This document shows positions 32,512-36,567 of a stretch of 36,567 nt of DNA, piece after piece. Origin of the DNA: Novosphingobium sp. (lineage in GTDB: Bacteria > Pseudomonadota > Alphaproteobacteria > Sphingomonadales > Sphingomonadaceae); NCBI GenBank assembly GCA_029247785.1, contig JAQWKP010000110.1, forward strand, positions 1-36,567, read 5' to 3'. The notes beneath the pieces are model-generated. The model was not told the origin of the DNA, ran no database searches, and saw only the letters and a program-made list of their open reading frames with translations. Each line of letters opens with the position of its first letter. Positions within the stretch are counted from its first letter, which is position 1. Both the position numbers and the translations under genes were made by a program.

Positions 32512-33609
32512 GTGGACTACGCAGCAACCGGGCAGGAAGCGCTTTCGCGGGTCGAAAGTGCTGGCGATCTAGACGCGCTGGAAAGTCTGCGGGTGGAGTT
32601 CCTGGGCAAGCAGGGCTCGATCTCCGGCCTGCTGAAGACGCTCGGCAAGATGAGCCCCGACGAGCGCAAACTTGAAGGCCCGAAGATCCATGGGCTGCGC
32701 GAGGCGGTCAGCGAGGGACTCGCCGCTCGCAAGCAGGCGCTGGAAGGCGCGGCGCTGGAAGCGCGTCTCGCAGGCGAGAGGATCGATCTGTCCCTGCCGG
32801 CGCCCGAACAGCCGCGCGGCTCGGTGCACCCGATCGCACAGGTGATGGACGAGTTGGCCGAGATCTTTGCCGATTTGGGCTTTGCCGTAGAGACTGGCCC
32901 TGAGATCGAGGACGACTGGCATAATTTCACCGCGCTTAACATGCCGGAGAGCCATCCGGCGCGTGCGATGCATGACACTTTCTATTTCCCCGACCGGGAT
33001 GACCAGGCGCGCGAAATGCTGCTGCGCACGCACACGTCCCCTGTGCAGATTCGCACCATGCTGGAACAGGGCGCGCCGCTCCGGGTGATTGCGCCGGGGC
33101 GCGTTTATCGCTCCGATAGTGACGCCACCCATACCCCTATGTTCCACCAGATCGAAGGGCTGGTGATCGACAAGGGCATCCATTTGGGCCATCTCAAATG
33201 GACGCTGGAGACTTTCCTCAAGGCCTATTTCGAGCGTGATGATATCGTGTTGCGTCTGCGGCCAAGCTATTTTCCTTTCACCGAGCCTTCGGTGGAGGTT
33301 GATGTCGGCTATGCCTTTGAAGGCGCGCGCCGGGTCGTCGGTGGTTCGGGCGAAGGGCCGGGTCATGCCTGGATGGAGCTGCTCGGCTCGGGCATGGTAA
33401 ATCGCCGTGTCCTTGAAGCCGGGGGCCTCGGTCCCGATGAATGGCAGGGTTTTGCATTCGGCGTCGGCGTCGACCGTCTGGCCATGCTTAAATACGGGAT
33501 GAACGATCTGCGCGCCTTCTTCGACGGCGATGTTCGCTGGCTCTCCCATTTTGGCTTTTCCGCGCTCGACGTACCGACCTTGTCGGCCGGCGTTGGCACG
33601 CCGGCCTGA
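32512..33609 (+). CDS. pheS: Phenylalanyl-tRNA synthetase alpha subunit
   Basis: The catalytic alpha chain of class IIc phenylalanyl-tRNA synthetase, 365 residues from the GTG at 32512. The N-terminal coiled coil (about residues 20-85, [20 protein letters not shown]) is followed by the class II core: [10 protein letters not shown], the motif 2 region [25 protein letters not shown] and the motif 3 [21 protein letters not shown] at 32446 would add 22 unlike residues. The GTG gives a family-like N-terminus ([16 protein letters not shown]) and has GGCTGGACAG upstream, so it is preferred, with some doubt. I see no Phe-rich leader peptide upstream. pheT starts 11 bases later. Confidence 0.95.
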   Translation: MDYAATGQEALSRVESAGDLDALESLRVEFLGKQGSISGLLKTLGKMSPDERKLEGPKIHGLREAVSEGLAARKQALEGAALEARLAGERIDLSLPAPEQPRGSVHPIAQVMDELAEIFADLGFAVETGPEIEDDWHNFTALNMPESHPARAMHDTFYFPDRDDQAREMLLRTHTSPVQIRTMLEQGAPLRVIAPGRVYRSDSDATHTPMFHQIEGLVIDKGIHLGHLKWTLETFLKAYFERDDIVLRLRPSYFPFTEPSVEVDVGYAFEGARRVVGGSGEGPGHAWMELLGSGMVNRRVLEAGGLGPDEWQGFAFGVGVDRLAMLKYGMNDLRAFFDGDVRWLSHFGFSALDVPTLSAGVGTPA

Positions 33610-33620
33610 GGGACGAATCG

Positions 33621-36014
33621 ATGAAGTTCTCGCTTTCCTGGCTGAAATATTTCCTCGACACCGATGCGTCGATCGAGGCGATCTCGGACAAGCTCAATGC
33701 CATCGGCCTAGAGGTCGAAGGGATCGAGGATCCGTCGGTGAGACTGGCAGGATTTCGCGTTGCCAAGGTGCTGAAGGCCGAGAAACATCCCAATGCCGAT
33801 AAGCTGCAAGTCCTCAGTGTCGATGCTGGCATTGGGGAACCGCTTCAGGTCGTGTGTGGAGCGTCCAATGCCCGGGCCGGCATGGTCGGCGTGTTGGGGC
33901 TTGCAGGAGCCATCGTGCCGTCTAACGGGATGGCGCTCAAACAGGCTGCGCTGCGCGGGGTCGAATCTAATGGGATGATGTGTTCAAGCCGCGAGCTTGA
34001 ACTGGGTGACGACCATGACGGGATTATCGAGCTGCCCGAAGGCGCGCCGGTCGGCAGGGGTTTTGCCGAGTATCGCGGCGCCGATCCGGTGTTCGATATT
34101 GCGATCACTCCAAATCGGCCGGATTGCATGGGCGTGTTCGGCATCGCGCGCGATCTTGCGGCGGCGGGGCTTGGCACACTGAAGCCATTTGTCGCCGAGC
34201 CCGTCGCAGGCAAATTTCCGTGCCCGGTCGAAATTCGGACCGATGACTCTGAAGGTTGTCCTGCCTTCTATGGCCGGGTCATACGCGGCCTGAGCAACGG
34301 ACAGTCGCCCGAGTGGATGCGCCAAAGGCTCGAAGCGGCGGGACAGCGTCCAATTTCAGCGGTGGTCGACATCACAAATTACGTCATGCTCGCATTCGGC
34401 CGGCCGGCACATGCCTATGATTGCGCAAAGTTGAGCGGCGCAGTTGTGGCACGCCGGGCGCGGGACGGAGAGACCGTCTTGGCGCTCAACGAGAACGAAT
34501 ATGCGCTTGGCGGCGAAATGACCGTGATTGCTGATGATTCAGGCGTGCATGACATCGCAGGGATCATGGGCGGCGCGGATTCCGGATGTAGCCAGAGCAC
34601 GACGGATGTTCTGCTCGAAATCGCTTTCTTCGATCCGGAGTGCATTGCAGCGACGGGACGCAAGCTCAACCTGACATCGGATGCTCGCCAGCGCTTTGAG
34701 CGGGGGGTCGATCCGGCATTTCTTGATGCTGGGCTGGACATCCTCACTGACCTCATCTTGCGCATCTGCGGCGGCGAGGCGTCGGAAGTTATCCGTGCCG
34801 GGGCGCCGCCAGCTGAGCCGAAGATCGTGTCCTATGACCCTGCTCTTGCCGGGACGCTTGGCGGAGTGGATGTCCCGGGCTCGGAGCAGAAGCGGATCCT
34901 TTCGGAGCTTGGCTTTGCGGTGGCTGACGACTGGTCTGTGATGGTTCCCGGCTGGCGCCCGGATATCGATGGTGCAGCCGATATCGTTGAGGAAGTCATT
35001 CGCATCCATGGTCTCGACAAGGTGGCAAGCGTGCCCTTGCCGCGCGCCGATGGTGTGGCCCAACCTACAGCGACGCCGGTGCAGAGGTTGGAGCGCCGTG
35101 TGCGCCGCGCTGCTGCCGCACGTGGCCTCAACGAGGCTGTGACCTGGTCGTTCCTGCCGCAGGCCGATGCCGATGCCTTCGCCGAAGGCAATGGCGGGCT
35201 GTGGGTGCTGGCCAATCCGATCAGCGAGGACATGAAGGTAATGCGCCCCTCGCTGCTCCCCGGGCTGCTGGCTGCGGCCAAGCGCAATGTCGACCGCAGC
35301 GCGCAAGGACTGCGCCTGTTCGAAGTTGGGCGGCGGTATTTGCGGGGAGAAGGTGGCGCCAGCGACGAAAGGCTGGCTGTCGGGCTGGTGCTGGCGGGCG
35401 AGAAGTCTTCGCGCGGCTGGGCAACGGGCAAGGCTGTGCAGTTCGATGCCTATGACGCCAAGGCCGAGGCGCTTGCCCTTCTGGCCGAAGCCGGTGCGCC
35501 GGTGGGCAGTGTGCAAGTGATGGGAGAGGCGGGGCCGCAATTCCACCCCGGCCAGTCGGGGACATTGCGACTGGGTCCGAAAAACGTGCTGGCCCGCTTC
35601 GGCATGCTGAATCCCGCGACGTTGATGCGCTTCGATATCGACATGCCAGTGGCTGCTGCTGAAGTGTTTCTCGATGCCATTCCGGGCAAGAGGGGCGCAG
35701 CCAGCTTCGCCCGCGCGCCTTACACACCGCCAGCTCTCCAGGCTGTGACGCGTGACTTCGCCTTCCTCGTGCCCGAGGAATTGCGGGCGGGTGATCTCGT
35801 GCGGGTGATCGGGGGGGCAGACAAGGCCAATATCGTGGCCGTCAGCCTGTTCGACGACTTCCGGGGATCGGGGGTTCCCGATGGTCAGAAATCGCTGGCC
35901 GTCGAAGTGACGCTCCAGCCGGCCGAGAAGAGCTATACGGAAGAGGATCTCAAGGTGATCGCCGATAAGGTCACGGTCGCAGCGACAAAACTCGGCGCAG
36001 TTTTACGCGCCTGA
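33621..36014 (+). CDS. pheT: Phenylalanyl-tRNA synthetase beta subunit
   Basis: A 797-residue protein, the standard length for bacterial PheT, which forms an (alpha-beta)2 enzyme with PheS. MKFSLSWLKYFLDTDASIEA starts domain B1. The OB-fold tRNA-binding domain with KVLKAEKHPNADKLQVLSVD lies at about 40-150, followed by the B3/B4 editing domain (about 215-375), the B5 domain, the catalytic-like core and the C-terminal FDX-ACB anticodon-binding domain (about 705-797, PYTPPALQAVTRDFAFLVPE). The ATG has GAGGGACG upstream. It lies 18 bases before prfC. Confidence 0.97.
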   Translation: MKFSLSWLKYFLDTDASIEAISDKLNAIGLEVEGIEDPSVRLAGFRVAKVLKAEKHPNADKLQVLSVDAGIGEPLQVVCGASNARAGMVGVLGLAGAIVPSNGMALKQAALRGVESNGMMCSSRELELGDDHDGIIELPEGAPVGRGFAEYRGADPVFDIAITPNRPDCMGVFGIARDLAAAGLGTLKPFVAEPVAGKFPCPVEIRTDDSEGCPAFYGRVIRGLSNGQSPEWMRQRLEAAGQRPISAVVDITNYVMLAFGRPAHAYDCAKLSGAVVARRARDGETVLALNENEYALGGEMTVIADDSGVHDIAGIMGGADSGCSQSTTDVLLEIAFFDPECIAATGRKLNLTSDARQRFERGVDPAFLDAGLDILTDLILRICGGEASEVIRAGAPPAEPKIVSYDPALAGTLGGVDVPGSEQKRILSELGFAVADDWSVMVPGWRPDIDGAADIVEEVIRIHGLDKVASVPLPRADGVAQPTATPVQRLERRVRRAAAARGLNEAVTWSFLPQADADAFAEGNGGLWVLANPISEDMKVMRPSLLPGLLAAAKRNVDRSAQGLRLFEVGRRYLRGEGGASDERLAVGLVLAGEKSSRGWATGKAVQFDAYDAKAEALALLAEAGAPVGSVQVMGEAGPQFHPGQSGTLRLGPKNVLARFGMLNPATLMRFDIDMPVAAAEVFLDAIPGKRGAASFARAPYTPPALQAVTRDFAFLVPEELRAGDLVRVIGGADKANIVAVSLFDDFRGSGVPDGQKSLAVEVTLQPAEKSYTEEDLKVIADKVTVAATKLGAVLRA

Positions 36015-36032
36015 AACTGAACCAAAAACGCC

Positions 36033-36567
36033 ATGTCCAACCGCCGCACCTTCGCCATCATCTCGCATCCTGACGCGGGCAAGACCACGCTCACCGAAAA
36101 ACTGCTGCTTCAAGGAGGTGCGATCCATCTCGCTGGCCAGGTCAAGGCACGCGGGCAAGCGCGGCGAGCGCGTTCGGACTGGATGAAGATCGAACAGCAG
36201 CGCGGTATCTCGGTCACCAGTTCGGTGATGACGTTCGAGCGGGACGGCGTGACGTTTAACTTGCTCGATACGCCGGGTCACGAGGATTTTTCCGAGGATA
36301 CGTACCGCACGCTGACGGCGGTCGATTCGGCGATCATGGTGATCGACGCGGCCAAGGGGATTGAGCCGCAGACGCGCAAGTTATTCGAGGTCTGTCGGTT
36401 GCGGTCCGTGCCGATCATCACCTTCATCAACAAGGTCGACCGGGAAGGGCGCGCCTGTTTCGACCTGCTCGACGAGGTTGCCGACATGCTGGCGCTCGAT
36501 GTGTCACCCCAAAGCTGGCCGGTCGGCATGGGTGGGCTATTCGAAGGCGTGCTAGATCTCGCGACCA
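36033..36567 (+). CDS. prfC: Peptide chain release factor 3 (3'-truncated by window end)
   Basis: The first 178 codons of a translational GTPase continue past the window edge. [20 protein letters not shown] is the RF3 G1 loop. [20 protein letters not shown] has the switch I region, [20 protein letters not shown] is G3 with the RF3-specific FSEDTYRTL, and FINKVDRE is the NKxD motif. These distinguish RF3 from EF-G and LepA. RF3 recycles RF1/RF2 from the ribosome after termination. The ATG at 36033 is 18 bases after pheT, with a weak Shine-Dalgarno, and could be co-transcribed with pheST. Confidence 0.95.
   Translation, partial: MSNRRTFAIISHPDAGKTTLTEKLLLQGGAIHLAGQVKARGQARRARSDWMKIEQQRGISVTSSVMTFERDGVTFNLLDTPGHEDFSEDTYRTLTAVDSAIMVIDAAKGIEPQTRKLFEVCRLRSVPIITFINKVDREGRACFDLLDEVADMLALDVSPQSWPVGMGGLFEGVLDLAT

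Noticed and set aside
1..36567. Mobile element, prophage, CRISPR array, toxin-antitoxin or defence system
   Set aside because: I found no transposase, integrase, terminal inverted repeats, regularly spaced repeats or defence-type domains in either strand; the gene content is core-like throughout.
1..36567. tRNA or rRNA genes
   Set aside because: No intergenic gap shows a cloverleaf with a GGTTCGAATCC-type T arm, and no rRNA-like sequence was seen.

Overview
The window is one contiguous piece of an alphaproteobacterial chromosome, most likely from Sphingomonadales and probably an Erythrobacter-like member of Erythrobacteraceae. This is an inference from content. It has a MipZ-type division ATPase, a PgmG-type phosphomannomutase/phosphoglucomutase, a tonB-exbB-exbD-exbD block, separate petA/petB/petC genes for the bc1 complex, a ligase-associated Lhr-type helicase, and high-GC coding sequence with frequent GTG/TTG starts and four-base stop/start overlaps. 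I see no insertion sequence, integrase, phage gene, CRISPR array, tRNA or rRNA. The region looks like ordinary, dense core genome.

Layout. 1-2.8 kb: 3' end of a 5-oxoprolinase/hydantoinase B gene, a small GNAT-like protein, an L-threonine aldolase and an SDR-type protein. The last two are convergent and share a TTAA as both stop codons. 3.0-6.4 kb: aminopeptidase N (pepN) overlapping a YfiH/PgeF-type protein. 6.6-10 kb: cytochrome bc1 (petA, petB, petC), then adenine phosphoribosyltransferase (apt). 10-13.6 kb, minus strand: panC, a CsgG/HfaB-like exported protein and malonyl-CoA decarboxylase. The last has a 0.5 kb upstream region carrying two similar palindromic elements. 13.7-16.2 kb: mipZ, a membrane-anchored J-domain protein and pgmG. 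16.4-19.7 kb: an exported Arg/Pro-rich protein of unknown function and the Lhr-type helicase, each followed by a hairpin terminator.

19.7-22.4 kb, minus strand: tonB, exbB, exbD and a second exbD, the energy module for TonB-dependent uptake. 22.7-27.1 kb: an exported hypothetical protein, homoserine dehydrogenase (hom), class II fructose-1,6-bisphosphatase (glpX) and PRPP synthetase (prs). 27.1-30 kb: an SDR-DoxX fusion coupled to a DUF2269 membrane protein, a HisN-type histidinol phosphatase and, converging on it, a small ABM-type monooxygenase. 30.2-31.6 kb: an exported DUF3179 protein coupled to a small exported thioredoxin-like protein. 31.8-36.6 kb: the translation block rpmI, rplT, pheS, pheT and the 5' end of prfC.

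No obvious defence or mobile system is present. The least-explained parts are the DUF3179/thioredoxin pair, the CsgG-like protein whose two membrane-hairpin positions are occupied by glycine-rich stretches, the exported Arg/Pro-rich protein with shifted codon use, and several RNA-hairpin candidates, notably one that places the hom ribosome-binding site in a GAAA-capped stem.
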